Shown here in pieces: positions 18,066-27,943 of a DNA stretch of 64,000 nucleotides. The stretch's first letter is position 1. The number at the start of each line of letters is the position of its first letter. Made by a program: the position numbers and the translations under genes. The notes below the pieces were generated by a model. It made no database searches. It was given only the letters and a program-made list of their open reading frames with translations, and had not been told where the DNA came from. The DNA is from Pelagicoccus mobilis (GTDB lineage: Bacteria > Verrucomicrobiota > Verrucomicrobiia > Opitutales > Opitutaceae): assembly GCF_016595505.1 (NCBI RefSeq), contig NZ_JAENIL010000006.1, forward strand, positions 146,494 to 210,493, in the 5' to 3' direction.

Positions 18066-19532
18066 TTAGAGCGACAACCCGTCAATCTTAAGAGTCCATG
18101 CGTACTTACTTGGTTTGGAATTTGGGTTCATTACAGGAAGGTCTACTTCAAGCCCATGATCAGCCTGAGTCCATTCAAGAGGTTCCTTCATTCCTAGTAG
18201 AGTGATCTGACAGTCTGGTTCTACTGTCAGATCCTCTACAAACATCTTACCGTCCGAATACCGAGGCATGATACAGTATAAGACATCATCTTTCTGAGTG
18301 AACCAAATTTCCTTGTAGGCCACTCCGTCGTCCGGTTCCACTGTTAATTTCAAAATGTCATACTCAACCATGTACTCCCCTCTTTTCTCAATGGGTCGCT
18401 CACCCTCAGACCATTGGCAGCTGACTAACCAGGGCTTCGTATCGTAAATTGCCTCACCGTTAACATCAAGCCACTCGCCAATATCCATCAACCTCTGCTG
18501 CATAATAACGGGTATACGACCATCCGCAGTTGGTCCGATATTAAGTAGAAAGTTACCACCCCTACTCACAATATCTACAAGCATGTAGATGAATTCGCGA
18601 GATGTTTTGTAATCACCAATAGCTTCGGCACGATTAAAGCCATAAGAATATCCCATCCCCCTGCTTTCTTCCCACGGATCAGATGTTTCTCCAACCCCTG
18701 AGGTGTACTCTGTTGTATGATATCCTCCATGAGTATGCCGGGAGCCCTTACCCCAACGATCGTTGACGACAATTTCCTCATTGCGGGGCGACTCGTTGTA
18801 AACCCAGGCAAGCAACTCTTCAGATCTCCAAGTTTTATCAGAATGCTCCCATTCTCCGTCGCTGAATATAACTGAAGGAGCGTATCTGCTTACCACATCC
18901 TTAAACTGCGGGATCATGTGTTTCTCTACATAGAGATCCACATCAGAAACATACAGCGGATTATACCATTCATACAGTGAATAATATATTCCCATTCTTA
19001 GCTCAGCTTCTCGAACCGAAGCCGTAAGTTCACCCAATAGATCTCGCCGTGGCCCCGTCGCAAGGCTATTCCAAGGACGCCCCCAGGAGCGATCTGCTTC
19101 ATCGCTTGGCCATAGACAGTAACCGTCATGATGTTTCGACGTAAGCACTACGTACTTAGCTCCGGAATCTGAAAATAGCTGAGCCCATTCATCCGGATCA
19201 AAAAGCTCGGTCGTAAATTTCGGTACGAAATCGTGATAAGTAAAGCTCGCTCCATAAAAGTCATTGTGGAACCCTAACACTTCTTCATGAGCTTTCCGCC
19301 CCGGACTCTTCAGATCTTTCCAGTACCATTCAGCATATTGCCCTACCTTCGTAAATGCAGGTACAGAGTATGGTCCCCAATGTATAAAGATTCCAAACTT
19401 GGCGTCAGTCCACCAATCCGGCACCTCCCTCTTATCTAACGACTCCCATTCAGGTTCATACGAACCCAAACCCAAACGAGTAAAAATTAGCGAACTGAGA
19501 ACAACGATAAAAAAGCAAAAACGGTTTTTCAT
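18066..19532 (-). CDS. Secreted alpha-L-fucosidase, GH29
   Basis: About 488 residues from ATG at 19532, chosen because it places a signal peptide (MKNRFCFFIVVLSSLIF) at the very N-terminus; an ATG 12 codons upstream (19568) is also open. GH29 hallmarks: DWWTDAKFGIFIHWGPYSVP, VVLTSKHHDGYCLWPS, and Asp225 in VIFSDGEWEH as the predicted nucleophile. FLLNIGPTADGRIP closes the barrel, and a C-terminal beta-sandwich follows from about residue 370. It releases alpha-linked L-fucose, probably in the periplasm, which fits the sulfatases around it and a fucose-rich sulfated glycan. An inverted repeat lies about 100 bp upstream (19634-19647). Codon use looks more AT-rich than in the GH2 cluster. Confidence 0.93.
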   Translation of the reverse strand: MKNRFCFFIVVLSSLIFTRLGLGSYEPEWESLDKREVPDWWTDAKFGIFIHWGPYSVPAFTKVGQYAEWYWKDLKSPGRKAHEEVLGFHNDFYGASFTYHDFVPKFTTELFDPDEWAQLFSDSGAKYVVLTSKHHDGYCLWPSDEADRSWGRPWNSLATGPRRDLLGELTASVREAELRMGIYYSLYEWYNPLYVSDVDLYVEKHMIPQFKDVVSRYAPSVIFSDGEWEHSDKTWRSEELLAWVYNESPRNEEIVVNDRWGKGSRHTHGGYHTTEYTSGVGETSDPWEESRGMGYSYGFNRAEAIGDYKTSREFIYMLVDIVSRGGNFLLNIGPTADGRIPVIMQQRLMDIGEWLDVNGEAIYDTKPWLVSCQWSEGERPIEKRGEYMVEYDILKLTVEPDDGVAYKEIWFTQKDDVLYCIMPRYSDGKMFVEDLTVEPDCQITLLGMKEPLEWTQADHGLEVDLPVMNPNSKPSKYAWTLKIDGLSL

Positions 19533-19633
19533 ATTTCTTATATCTATCTTTTTGGCTAAAACATGCATTAAAATGCAACGATTTGCTTAAATCGTTACGT
19601 CAACAAGCGAATCACAATAGGGTATCTCTATAT

Positions 19634-19647
19634 TTAAAACCGTTTAA
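19634..19647. promoter_or_regulatory. Inverted repeat TTAAAACCGTTTAA, candidate operator of the fucosidase gene
   Basis: Five-bp arms TTAAA/TTTAA around ACCG, about 100 bp upstream of the fucosidase start and about 90 bp beyond the stop of the sulfatase gene at 19740. The central CG with A/T arms resembles half-sites of LacI-family regulators, but only one copy was seen. Confidence 0.3.
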
Positions 19648-19739
19648 CGCTCTCGAAACTCGGAAACCAAGCCCCCCCCTGCTACTGCATCCACTCTAAC
19701 ACACAGGCCCATTTTCCCAGTGTCCGTCCGGCAGACAGT

Positions 19740-21119
19740 CTATTCCCTTTCTATCGCACCATCCCTCTGCCTGCGCAAATTATCGAGATATTGTTCGAGC
19801 CGCTCAGAGGAGTACTCTGCAAAAGGCGGTTTCGCTGTAGCTGGAATTCTCTCCAATACCGAACTCAGCTTCTCATGAGAGGTTTTTGACGCGACTGAAC
19901 CATGGGGATCTATTGGTTCTAATTCATCTGGATCGCGATTCAAATCGAAGAAACGTCCGTCAGAATCGAGCTTGTAGCGTTGGTCTCGCACAACTCTGTT
20001 ATCGCCGCGCTGCGCGTATATCCATTCACGAGGCCGGTAGTCCTCTCTCCGCTGCAGCAATGGCACCAAGGAGTGCCCATCGGTTGGAAATCCTGCCTGG
20101 GAAAGGCCCGACATTTCCAGCAGGGTCGGAAACAAGTCAGAGGAATCAACCAGAGCCTCGGTCGCCCATCCCCCACGTGTGTACATCGGAGCTCTTACTA
20201 CCAACGGCACCTGAACGCCAGCATTCGTCGTATACGACTTCCCCCGCGACCATTGACGACCATTTACGATTCCTCCAATTAGCGACCCATTGTCCCCCAT
20301 AAACACAACGATCGTGTTTTCAGAAACTCCGAGAGCATCAATTTCATCGAGAATCTCGCCAATATGATGATCCATGTAAGTTACCGCGTCACCAAACAAG
20401 CCGGGCAACTCATCAGGCGGATTCTCGCGATTCCATGGAGTGGGCTCGATCGGGTCGTGCACATCTATCTTGGGATAGAAGAGTAAAAAAGGCCGATCAT
20501 GGTTTTCGCGAAGGAACTGTAACGCGAACGCCTGACAAACATCTGGGCCATAAGCACCCCGATGGATGCGGCGCACGCCATCAATCTGGAGGTATGGATC
20601 CCAATAACGTTCTTCACTCTGAGGATTGTCTGATTCGACCCCCGGCCACACACAATGACGGTCAAAGCCGTGCTGCTTGAGGATATCAGGCTCCAATCTC
20701 AGGTCATTTATCTGCCACTTCCCAACAATTGCCGTAGTGTAACCCGCGTCATCCAACAACTGAGGCCAGGTTGGAAATAAATCCGCGGAGAGCCCTTCTC
20801 CACCCCACCGAGGCACATCATAGTGCTCAGTCCAACCTGTGTAACCATTGTAGCGTCCCGTCAGTATTGTCACTCTGCTCGGCGTACAGATCGGAGCGGT
20901 CCAAGCCGTGCCGAATCGAACACCCTTAGAAGCCAATGAATCAATGTTAGGAGTGCTATGAGCAGCTCCATAAGCGCTAACCCAGTCAATTCCCAAATCG
21001 TCAATAAGGATAAAAACGATGTTGGGTTGCAAGGCGCTATGGTTGCGTTCACTGGCAAAGCTATGGGATGTAAAGAGAAAAACCGAAACGAGAACTGCAA
21101 GGGAATTGTTGATAAGCAT
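19740..21119 (-). CDS. Periplasmic sulfatase, S1 family
   Basis: 459 residues from ATG at 21119, which begins a clear signal peptide (MLINNSLAVLVSVFLFTSHSFA); a start 15 codons upstream (21164) is open but would bury it. Metal site PNIVFILIDDLGIDW, formylglycine site Cys78 in PICTPSR followed by VTILTGR, then IVGKWQIND, FMGDNGS and VQVPLVVRAPM. It is of a different S1 subtype from the pair at 8793-11713: it lacks their long insert and has IDDLG rather than a DDFGW or DDLGW sequence. It lies 207 bp upstream of the fucosidase gene on the same strand. It probably desulfates oligosaccharides in the periplasm; the linkage is unknown. Confidence 0.9.
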   Translation of the reverse strand: MLINNSLAVLVSVFLFTSHSFASERNHSALQPNIVFILIDDLGIDWVSAYGAAHSTPNIDSLASKGVRFGTAWTAPICTPSRVTILTGRYNGYTGWTEHYDVPRWGGEGLSADLFPTWPQLLDDAGYTTAIVGKWQINDLRLEPDILKQHGFDRHCVWPGVESDNPQSEERYWDPYLQIDGVRRIHRGAYGPDVCQAFALQFLRENHDRPFLLFYPKIDVHDPIEPTPWNRENPPDELPGLFGDAVTYMDHHIGEILDEIDALGVSENTIVVFMGDNGSLIGGIVNGRQWSRGKSYTTNAGVQVPLVVRAPMYTRGGWATEALVDSSDLFPTLLEMSGLSQAGFPTDGHSLVPLLQRREDYRPREWIYAQRGDNRVVRDQRYKLDSDGRFFDLNRDPDELEPIDPHGSVASKTSHEKLSSVLERIPATAKPPFAEYSSERLEQYLDNLRRQRDGAIERE

Positions 21120-21164
21120 TGTGAATTTTAAGGAGGGCTCGTTGCTATCCTTCGGATACCCCAA

Positions 21165-21676
21165 AGAAAGATTTTGATATATGAACCGCCTTGATCGTTT
21201 TGCAGTACAGTTCGATCTGTAACGTTAAAGTGCTATTTACACATTCCTTGAGTAAGAGAAACGCAGTACCAATAGAGATTTCCTAGCACTTCCCATAATG
21301 CCCTGTTAGGGCGTAGTCCACGCCCGCTTATCCACACCGATGTTGCAAGGACGCAGAGGGACCGCAAAGGGGCTACCTTATCCGTTCCTGATATCAACGA
21401 CCCTAGGCTGGAAACCCACCAATATAATTAACGACCGGACTCTATTCCTGTTCTCCAAAGAAAAAAACGCTATAGACAACTCTTAGTCTCTCTTCACTCA
21501 AGTGAGCAGCCTTCCCCCATGAACAGCGCATTCAACTCCAGCATACGTTAGACAAGTCCAACGCATAATCACACCTACCGTGTGTGAAGATCCTACGGAG
21601 ACTTTCCTACAATTATAGAAAAGAGGAAGGACATCGAGTCCTCCAAGCCCCTTGCTTCAATTAGGGTTTGAACTTC
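21165..21676. other. 512-bp intergenic region with small hairpins
   Basis: No gene seen. It contains GGGCGT-AGTCC-ACGCCC (21309-21325), a perfect 6-bp stem, preceded by TTA so that it reads TTAGGGCGT. Related strings occur at 4810 (inverted) and 48610. A hairpin at 21626-21644 follows the SGNH hydrolase gene. Confidence 0.45.
21617..21644 (-). terminator. Probable terminator of the SGNH hydrolase gene
   Basis: On the minus strand GGAGGAC-TCGAT-GTCCTTCC (one mismatch) is followed by TCTTTTCT, about 33 bp after the stop codon at 21677. It is a modest intrinsic terminator with a short U tract. Confidence 0.45.
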
Positions 21677-22372
21677 CTAACGACAGAAAACCTCCTCCAG
21701 CACCGGGCGTATCGCTTCCGCCCATACGCGATACCCCTCCTCGCTTGGATGATTGAGGTCGGGCAAGAAAAAGTGTTCAGGAGGCGGCTCGCCTTCCTCA
21801 ATCATGGGCGTCCAAATATCGACGTAGGCGGTTCCAGTGGTACTATCCGTGTAATTCCGCACCAATCGATTTGCTTCCCGATCAAGACCAATCGTATCCC
21901 ATTTCTGTATACTCGGCTTCATCGAGATAAAGCATACGAGGCAGTTCGGGAGGACCGCATGCACCCGACTCTCAAATTCGATGAACTTCTCCAAAACCGC
22001 CTTCGGTCCACCATCGCTCCGCCTCAAGTCGTGGCTGCCTGCGTAAATGAAAATGACCCTCGGCTCATAGACCAACACCACACGATCAAAGAAATACATA
22101 ACGTCGCTAAACTGTGCCCCGCCAAATCCACGATTAACCACAGGGTAGCCAGCGAAATCCGCCTCCAGCGTCGTCCATTTGCGAATCGAGGAACTCCCAA
22201 CAAACAAGGCCCCTCCTTTAGCTGGAAACGCTTCTTGGTCCCGTTCCTCAAACGCCACGATGTCCGCTTCAAAGCGACTCGGATCGGTCTGGCCCCTCAT
22301 CTCTGTGAAAACAAAAAGGCAAACGACAACCCAAAGACAGATCTGCCAACGTTGGTGAACTTCTAAATTCAT
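21677..22372 (-). CDS. SGNH/GDSL-type hydrolase, secreted or membrane-anchored
   Basis: 231 residues from ATG at 22372; an ATG 7 codons earlier (22393) is equally open. A hydrophobic run (WQICLWVVVCLFVFTEM) serves as signal peptide. Block I is FVGSSSIRKW (nucleophile Ser), block II VNRGFGGAQFSD (oxyanion Gly), and block V DLNHPSEEGY (Asp-x-x-His dyad). Block III reads YAGSHDLR, whereas relatives have G-x-N-D, so the oxyanion Asn is His here. Likely an esterase removing acetyl groups from a glycan, though the block III change could alter activity. It is separated from the sulfatase gene by about 500 bp and divergent from the GH1 gene. Confidence 0.82.
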   Translation of the reverse strand: MNLEVHQRWQICLWVVVCLFVFTEMRGQTDPSRFEADIVAFEERDQEAFPAKGGALFVGSSSIRKWTTLEADFAGYPVVNRGFGGAQFSDVMYFFDRVVLVYEPRVIFIYAGSHDLRRSDGGPKAVLEKFIEFESRVHAVLPNCLVCFISMKPSIQKWDTIGLDREANRLVRNYTDSTTGTAYVDIWTPMIEEGEPPPEHFFLPDLNHPSEEGYRVWAEAIRPVLEEVFCR

Positions 22373-22626
22373 TCCATCTGCTCTAAGATTCATGGCCGAA
22401 AAACCAGCTCATGCTCCTAGGCAAGCAAGCATTTCTCACATTTCCCACGTCCAGTACCAACCGCAATAGAGTCAGGCGCTCCTAAATCAATTTTACGCGT
22501 CAAATAGACCAATGGCTTGCCCCACCCATTCCCATCTCTGCCTATCTTGAGCAGCCAATTTTAAAGAGAAAATCCGTCCAGCCCTAGATTTGGACATAAC
22601 CCGCTTCAACACAACAATAAGTATTT

Positions 22627-23970
22627 ATGAACTCACTACAGTTTCCTGCAAATTTCACTTGGGGTACTGCTGCCGCAGCCCCACAAATCGAGGGAGCTGC
22701 CTTCAAGGATGGAAAAGGCGAATCGGTTTGGGATCGCTTCGCACGCATTCCTGGAAAGATCGAGGGGGGAGCGAACCTCGACGTCGCCTGCGACCACTAC
22801 AACCTCTTTGAAGAGGACTTCGCTCTCATGCGGAGCATGGGTATCAAAGACTACCGACTCTCTATCGCCTGGCCAAGGCTATTCCCAACGGGGGATGGCG
22901 AGCCCAATCTCAAGGGCTTCGACTTTTACAAACGCATCTTCGACTCGCTCGAAAGAAACGGAATCACTCCCTGGGTCACTCTCTTCCACTGGGACCTTCC
23001 TCAAGGGCTTGAGGACAAAGGAGGCTGGAGAAATCGAGAGACCGCGTATTCGTTCCTTCGTTACACCGAATCAGCCGTCAAAGCGTTTCGCGATCATGTC
23101 AAAAACTGGATCACTCTAAACGAGATGCGCTGCTTTACGGTTCTTGCTTACGGAGATGTGCTTCGTCCTCCTGGAATCGTTGAAAGCGAGAAAGTCGTCA
23201 ACCAAACCTACCATCACGCCCTCCTCGCCCACGGCCTCGCCGTTGGGGCTATCCGTGAACATGGAGGACCGGGCGCTCGAGTAGGAATCGCTGACGATAG
23301 CACCATCCCAGTACCCTTTCTCGAAACCTCAGCGCACGCAAGCGCCGCGGCAACCGCATTCCGTCATCTGAATTTCCGCTCCACCGATCCCCTGCTTTCA
23401 GGTGGCTACGGGGAACTCTACCATAGCATCGCCAAAGAAAACGCGGCTGATATGGAAGCTCAGGATCAACAAATCATCTGTAGCCCGATGGACTTCTTCG
23501 GCCTCAACTGCTACACGGGCGTCTATTGCAGGGCGGGCACGGATTCTCGATTCGACATCCTCCCCTTTCCAGATGGGTACCCCGCCGCAGATGCGGACTG
23601 GCTGAAGCTTATCCCCCAAGCCCTCTACTGGGGACCCAAATTCCTCAAGGAGCTCTATTGCATAGAGTCGATCTACATCACTGAGAACGGGGCTGGCTAC
23701 GACGACGTGCCCACCCCAGAAGGAGAAATCCTCGACTTGCACCGTCGCCAATACGTCAGACAATGCCTTCTTGAACTGAACCGAGGCATCCTAGACGGAA
23801 ACCCGATCCATGGTTACTTCCTATGGTCCTTCATGGACAACTTTGAATGGCTGGACGGATACACCAAACGCTTCGGTCTCTGCTATACTGATTATCCCAC
23901 GCAAAAACGAATTCCCAAGCTCACCGCCCACTGGTACAAGGAAGTGATAAGCCAAAACAAATTGCTTTAA
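22627..23970 (+). CDS. Beta-glucosidase/beta-glycosidase, GH1, cytoplasmic
   Basis: 447 residues, full length for GH1, no signal peptide. N-terminal signature FPANFTWGTAAAAPQIEGA, then LFHWDLPQGL. The acid/base is Glu166 in TLNEMR and the nucleophile Glu353 in YITENGA; later WSFMDNFEWLDGY and KRFGLCYTDYPT complete the family pattern. The residue after the acid/base Glu is Met instead of the usual Pro (NEP). It hydrolyses beta-linked glucose, galactose or fucose units from imported oligosaccharides. It stands alone 177 bp before a TonB receptor gene on the same strand, consistent with use of the imported sugar. No terminator is seen between them. Confidence 0.94.
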   Translation: MNSLQFPANFTWGTAAAAPQIEGAAFKDGKGESVWDRFARIPGKIEGGANLDVACDHYNLFEEDFALMRSMGIKDYRLSIAWPRLFPTGDGEPNLKGFDFYKRIFDSLERNGITPWVTLFHWDLPQGLEDKGGWRNRETAYSFLRYTESAVKAFRDHVKNWITLNEMRCFTVLAYGDVLRPPGIVESEKVVNQTYHHALLAHGLAVGAIREHGGPGARVGIADDSTIPVPFLETSAHASAAATAFRHLNFRSTDPLLSGGYGELYHSIAKENAADMEAQDQQIICSPMDFFGLNCYTGVYCRAGTDSRFDILPFPDGYPAADADWLKLIPQALYWGPKFLKELYCIESIYITENGAGYDDVPTPEGEILDLHRRQYVRQCLLELNRGILDGNPIHGYFLWSFMDNFEWLDGYTKRFGLCYTDYPTQKRIPKLTAHWYKEVISQNKLL

Positions 23971-24147
23971 GCACCTAAGAGTTCAGGCTCAGGAAGTCGC
24001 AATTCCTTCTCCCTTTCAAAAGGTCCGCCTGAAAATTCCAGCCGAATTTGACATCTTATCGAAATCTGGTGCCTTAGCAGTGAATCTCTCGCAAATTCAT
24101 GTGCGGGATAGGAACGAACGACTTTTGCCCCATCCATTTTCGTACCC

Positions 24148-26475
24148 ATGCCTGCGCGGACCCAAATGACGCTTATGCTTGCGGCCACTATGCCGCTAAT
24201 GACACTCGGCCAAGATCTTTTCGACCTGAGCCTGGACGAACTGCTGAAGATCAAAATCACCTCCCAAAAGCGTGAGGAAGACCCGCAAAAAGCATCGCTC
24301 TCAGTAACAGCAATCAAAGGTCAAAACCTCTCTGATTGGGAAATCGAAAGCTTCCTAGACCTAGAGTCTCAAGTTCCCGGGCTAGTGATCGGACGTTCTG
24401 GATACGACCCTAGGCCCGCGATGCGCGGGGCCAGAACCCAGCAGGTCGAACACAACGACCTCGTTCTCGCCTCCTACAACGACGGCGTCTACCAAAGCCG
24501 ACACGCCCAGACCATGCGCCCCTACCTCGACCTCGAGCGCGTCGAATTCATTCGCGGACCGCAGGGAACCCTTTTCGGACGTAACAGCTACGGCGGCGCC
24601 ACAAACGCACTCAGCCACAAACCAGAGCTGGGGACGACGGAGTCTGCGGCGAGCCTCTCCATAGGCAGCGATTCATTGGTCGAGGCCAAAGTCTTCACGA
24701 ACCTACCGGTCGGCGATACTTCAGCCTTTCGCTTTTCCATCGCCGACACCACACGGGACGGCTACATAGAAAATCTTTACGACTCCGAAAAATCGCTCGG
24801 AGACCGGGACGGGTTCCTCGCTCGCGGGCAATTCCTTTGGTCGCCCTCGGAAGAGACCAGCTTAAGAATTAAAATCGAGCGTTGGGAGGAAGATTCAAAC
24901 GGGTACGCTTCATTTGGATACAAACCTATCGGCATTCCAATCGATGCGGCAAGCGGCCTCACCAGCCCTTTCGGCACTCTTGTTCCACTCATCGGAAAGT
25001 CCGAAACGCTCGGTAACTCCACTGGCACAACCGGAGCCGGTATGGACTTCGCAAATACGCCTCAAAACGACGGAGCAGCTGAAGCATCGTTAAATCCCTA
25101 TCAGATCAATAGCGACTACCCTTCCCAACAGCTGATCGAAGAGAATTCTCTCCTTCTCGAATGGGAGCAGAATTTCGACGAAATCAAAGCGCGACTCATT
25201 CTCGGGCACTCAGACTTTTTCGACCAAAGATTAGAGGATGGTGACTTCTCAACCTACAACTCAACGGCCGGTGGCCAACGTATGGACTCGCAAACCAGCA
25301 CCGCCGAGCTCCAGCTGATTTCCCCGGACGACCGCGATCTGCTCTGGATATTTGGAGTGTATTATCTCAAGGAGGACTTGGGTTACGCCTACCTTTGGCG
25401 AGAACTCTCCATTCTGGTCAACAACGCTCCCGATCCCACCGCCCCTCCGCGAAACGAATGGGCAAGCTGGATGGAGGAGCTAAGGATGCAGACTGAGTCC
25501 CTTGCTCCCTACTTTCAAATTTCCAGCAAGATCACCGACTCATTAAACCTCATACTCGGAGCAAGGTACACCGCTGACAATCGAACATGGTCGCTCGTCG
25601 GTCTTAATACCGATACGCCTACGATCCTCTCTTTCACTCGCCCTGTCGTGGAAGACTCGGACCACAAGTGGAACCGCCCGACCTGGAAAGCCGGACTCGA
25701 ATGGAGCGTAGACGACCAGACATTCCTCTACGCCACAGGGACCACCGGCTTCATGGCTGGAAATTTCAAAACGGGAACGGATGAATACGACGAGCAAACG
25801 GTGACCGCGTTCGAGATCGGCTACAAAAGGACCTCCGACGACGATCGAATTCGCCTCAACGCCGCTCTCTTCTTCAACGAATATGAAGACCTCCTCGCAA
25901 CAACCTTCATCGACCAAGACGGCACAACACTCGGAGTCGTAGACAACGTAGGCTCAATATCTTCCACCGGTCTCGAGATAGAATTCGACTGGCTACCGAT
26001 CGAAGAACTCCATCTGGGAGCAAGAGCCTCAGTCGCAAATAGCCGCTACGACGATTTCGTATCCTCCAACCCCTTCCAAACCGGAGGAAAAACGATCGGC
26101 AACACTCCCAACCAGTTCCAGCTGTACGACACGCAAGTCGCCTTTTCCCCCGACCTTTCCGTATCGCTATTTGCGAGTTACGACCATCACTTAGCCAACG
26201 ACAGTCGTATTGTCCCCAGAATCTCTATACATTATAACGACGGCTACCGAGCAAACGACGAACCCTATCAATTCGCGCAGCAACCTTCCCTCACCCTTAT
26301 CGATGCCTCGCTCTCCTGGCACCCTCGCGACGACAACTTTTCTATCAAATTGCTTGCCTCGAATCTAACTGACGAGCTTCGGCTCAACCGAGCCAATCGC
26401 TTCGGCGGCGACGTCGCCGTGGTGGACTACGCCCCACCGAGACGCTATGGCATCCAACTTTCCAAGCGCTTCTAG
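24148..26475 (+). CDS. TonB-dependent outer-membrane receptor (775 aa)
   Basis: Short signal peptide; ATG at 24148 gives MPARTQMTLMLAATMPLMTLG, and a Met 6 codons in (24166) would also work. The mature N-terminus DLSLDELLKIKITSQKREE includes an acidic/hydrophobic stretch, then KREEDPQKASLSVTAI. Plug landmarks are PAMRGARTQQVEH, RVEFIRGPQGTLFGRN and SYGGATNALSHKP. The barrel ends in RRYGIQLSKRF with a terminal Phe. It is of the branch often annotated as catechol-iron or vitamin B12-like, and unlike the long receptors at 48780 and 57744. With a GH1 enzyme upstream and GH43 downstream, oligosaccharide uptake is a reasonable guess. Confidence 0.9.
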   Translation: MPARTQMTLMLAATMPLMTLGQDLFDLSLDELLKIKITSQKREEDPQKASLSVTAIKGQNLSDWEIESFLDLESQVPGLVIGRSGYDPRPAMRGARTQQVEHNDLVLASYNDGVYQSRHAQTMRPYLDLERVEFIRGPQGTLFGRNSYGGATNALSHKPELGTTESAASLSIGSDSLVEAKVFTNLPVGDTSAFRFSIADTTRDGYIENLYDSEKSLGDRDGFLARGQFLWSPSEETSLRIKIERWEEDSNGYASFGYKPIGIPIDAASGLTSPFGTLVPLIGKSETLGNSTGTTGAGMDFANTPQNDGAAEASLNPYQINSDYPSQQLIEENSLLLEWEQNFDEIKARLILGHSDFFDQRLEDGDFSTYNSTAGGQRMDSQTSTAELQLISPDDRDLLWIFGVYYLKEDLGYAYLWRELSILVNNAPDPTAPPRNEWASWMEELRMQTESLAPYFQISSKITDSLNLILGARYTADNRTWSLVGLNTDTPTILSFTRPVVEDSDHKWNRPTWKAGLEWSVDDQTFLYATGTTGFMAGNFKTGTDEYDEQTVTAFEIGYKRTSDDDRIRLNAALFFNEYEDLLATTFIDQDGTTLGVVDNVGSISSTGLEIEFDWLPIEELHLGARASVANSRYDDFVSSNPFQTGGKTIGNTPNQFQLYDTQVAFSPDLSVSLFASYDHHLANDSRIVPRISIHYNDGYRANDEPYQFAQQPSLTLIDASLSWHPRDDNFSIKLLASNLTDELRLNRANRFGGDVAVVDYAPPRRYGIQLSKRF

Positions 26476-26544
26476 CCACAACGCTTAAACACAAGATAGC
26501 TCGCAGCCCTATTAGAACCCATAAAGGCTGCTTGAACGACTTAT

Positions 26545-26581
26545 GCCGCTACCAAAAAGGACCGAGCGCAAAGGTAGCGGC
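26545..26581. terminator. Inverted repeat between convergent genes, possible bidirectional terminator
   Basis: GCCGCTACC and GGTAGCGGC (9-bp perfect arms) flank a 19-nt A-rich loop, 70 bp after the TonB receptor stop and 150 bp from the GH43 stop. There is no T run on either side, so it is a stem of uncertain role, placed where convergent transcripts would meet. Confidence 0.4.
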
Positions 26582-26730
26582 CTTCGTCCCCGATGGCCAA
26601 TTCACAGTTTTGGGTCGTCAGGACGATAGCAGCGACCTTCCTGACTTTGATTTTTGAATACAACGTAGGAGTTACGTTTTCCAAGAATAATCGGAAACAC
26701 AGGCGAATGCCCAGCATGCAAAGCGAGCGG

Positions 26731-27738
26731 TCACTTTTTGCGAAGAGAGCTACCAGTATCTTCGATCTCGATCAGCCTTAAGCGCTCGTCGCCCCGCGGA
26801 CCATTGGGAGCATGAAGCGAGAGCATCAACCTATCATCAAAAGTTCTAAAGATCATCCCATGGCCACCCTGATTCTTGAACAAGAGTTCCTCCTGCTGCA
26901 CCCACGGGCCTTCCAATCTACCAGATTCGGACTCCGCGATCGCTACAGCGTATCCTTCTGCATATCCCTTTTCTCCATCACTCGACCATATCATAAGCAA
27001 CGTTCCTTCCATCGTCTTATACATATAGCAACCGTCGGTAACTTTCCATTCCCTCCTCGAAACCCACTCGCCATCCGATGCCGCGAACATCTTCTTAGGT
27101 TCGCCAACAGGGCCAGACAGATCTTTTTCTAGGCGCACATAGTCTATCGTACCATCGACCACCTGTACCCACTCGTGGCAGAAAATCATGTAGGGGATTC
27201 CATCTTCGACATACAAGGTACCATCCAAGGCCATCCAGTCTTCGGGAGTATGAGCCTTGTTTTCAAACGGCTGAAACGGTCCCAATGGAGACTCCGAGAC
27301 AAAAATCTGCGTTCCCCGTTTGTGCATTTCGGGCCAAAATTCCTCATCCCTCGGCTTAGACTGCCCCTCTAGAAACTCCGATGATGTTAGAGTAGTGAAG
27401 ATATAGTATTTCCCATTGTATTCATGCATCTCAGGAGCCCATACCATGTTTCGAGCCCAAAACTCCTCAGGAATGAGCAACACCGTTTTCGGATGCTGCC
27501 AATGCTCCAAATCCGAACTTATATATACCTCGACCCCCTTGGGCTTACTATCATCACCTCTACCTCCCAGACGATTATCCATCTGAGCATACATGTAGTA
27601 GAGTTGGGTATCAGAATCTGCATAAATAAACGGATCTCTGATTCGAATCTCCTCAGTTCGCAGCAATGAATCGCTCGACTCTTGGACAGCCGATGCGATG
27701 GGTAAAATCAAGCACAATAAGATTGCTGAAAATTTCAT
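26731..27738 (-). CDS. GH43-family glycosidase, secreted
   Basis: 335 residues from ATG at 27738, which opens a signal peptide (MKFSAILLCLILPIASA); an ATG 12 codons upstream (27774) is open too. Five-bladed propeller motifs: Asp35 in IRDPFI (general base), MVWAPEMHEYNGKYY, Asp172 in ALDGTLY (pKa modulator) and Glu189 in FCHEWV (general acid). These three carboxylates mark GH43 enzymes such as beta-xylosidases, arabinofuranosidases and beta-galactosidases; the exact specificity is not readable. The protein lacks the extra C-terminal sandwich of many GH43 enzymes. It is divergent from the broken reductase gene at 27944 and convergent with the TonB receptor. Confidence 0.88.
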   Translation of the reverse strand: MKFSAILLCLILPIASAVQESSDSLLRTEEIRIRDPFIYADSDTQLYYMYAQMDNRLGGRGDDSKPKGVEVYISSDLEHWQHPKTVLLIPEEFWARNMVWAPEMHEYNGKYYIFTTLTSSEFLEGQSKPRDEEFWPEMHKRGTQIFVSESPLGPFQPFENKAHTPEDWMALDGTLYVEDGIPYMIFCHEWVQVVDGTIDYVRLEKDLSGPVGEPKKMFAASDGEWVSRREWKVTDGCYMYKTMEGTLLMIWSSDGEKGYAEGYAVAIAESESGRLEGPWVQQEELLFKNQGGHGMIFRTFDDRLMLSLHAPNGPRGDERLRLIEIEDTGSSLRKK

Positions 27739-27943
27739 AGGTACGGTTCTGAGAATGGCGCTTTCCACGATCATACGGTCTATCCATTCAGGGAAACGAA
27801 GAAATACGAAGGTAGAAAAACGATTATCTCGTAAACCTTAGAAAGCTGCGAATCACCGGCCACATCAACCTTGACTTTCCAATTCCGCCCCGTGATTCCG
27901 AAGCAACCGAAAGACTGCCAAACGTGACGCCAACCACCCCATC

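Noticed and set aside
21668..22366. Plus-strand frame opposite the SGNH hydrolase
   Set aside because: Shadow of the real gene; the minus strand holds the SGNH blocks.
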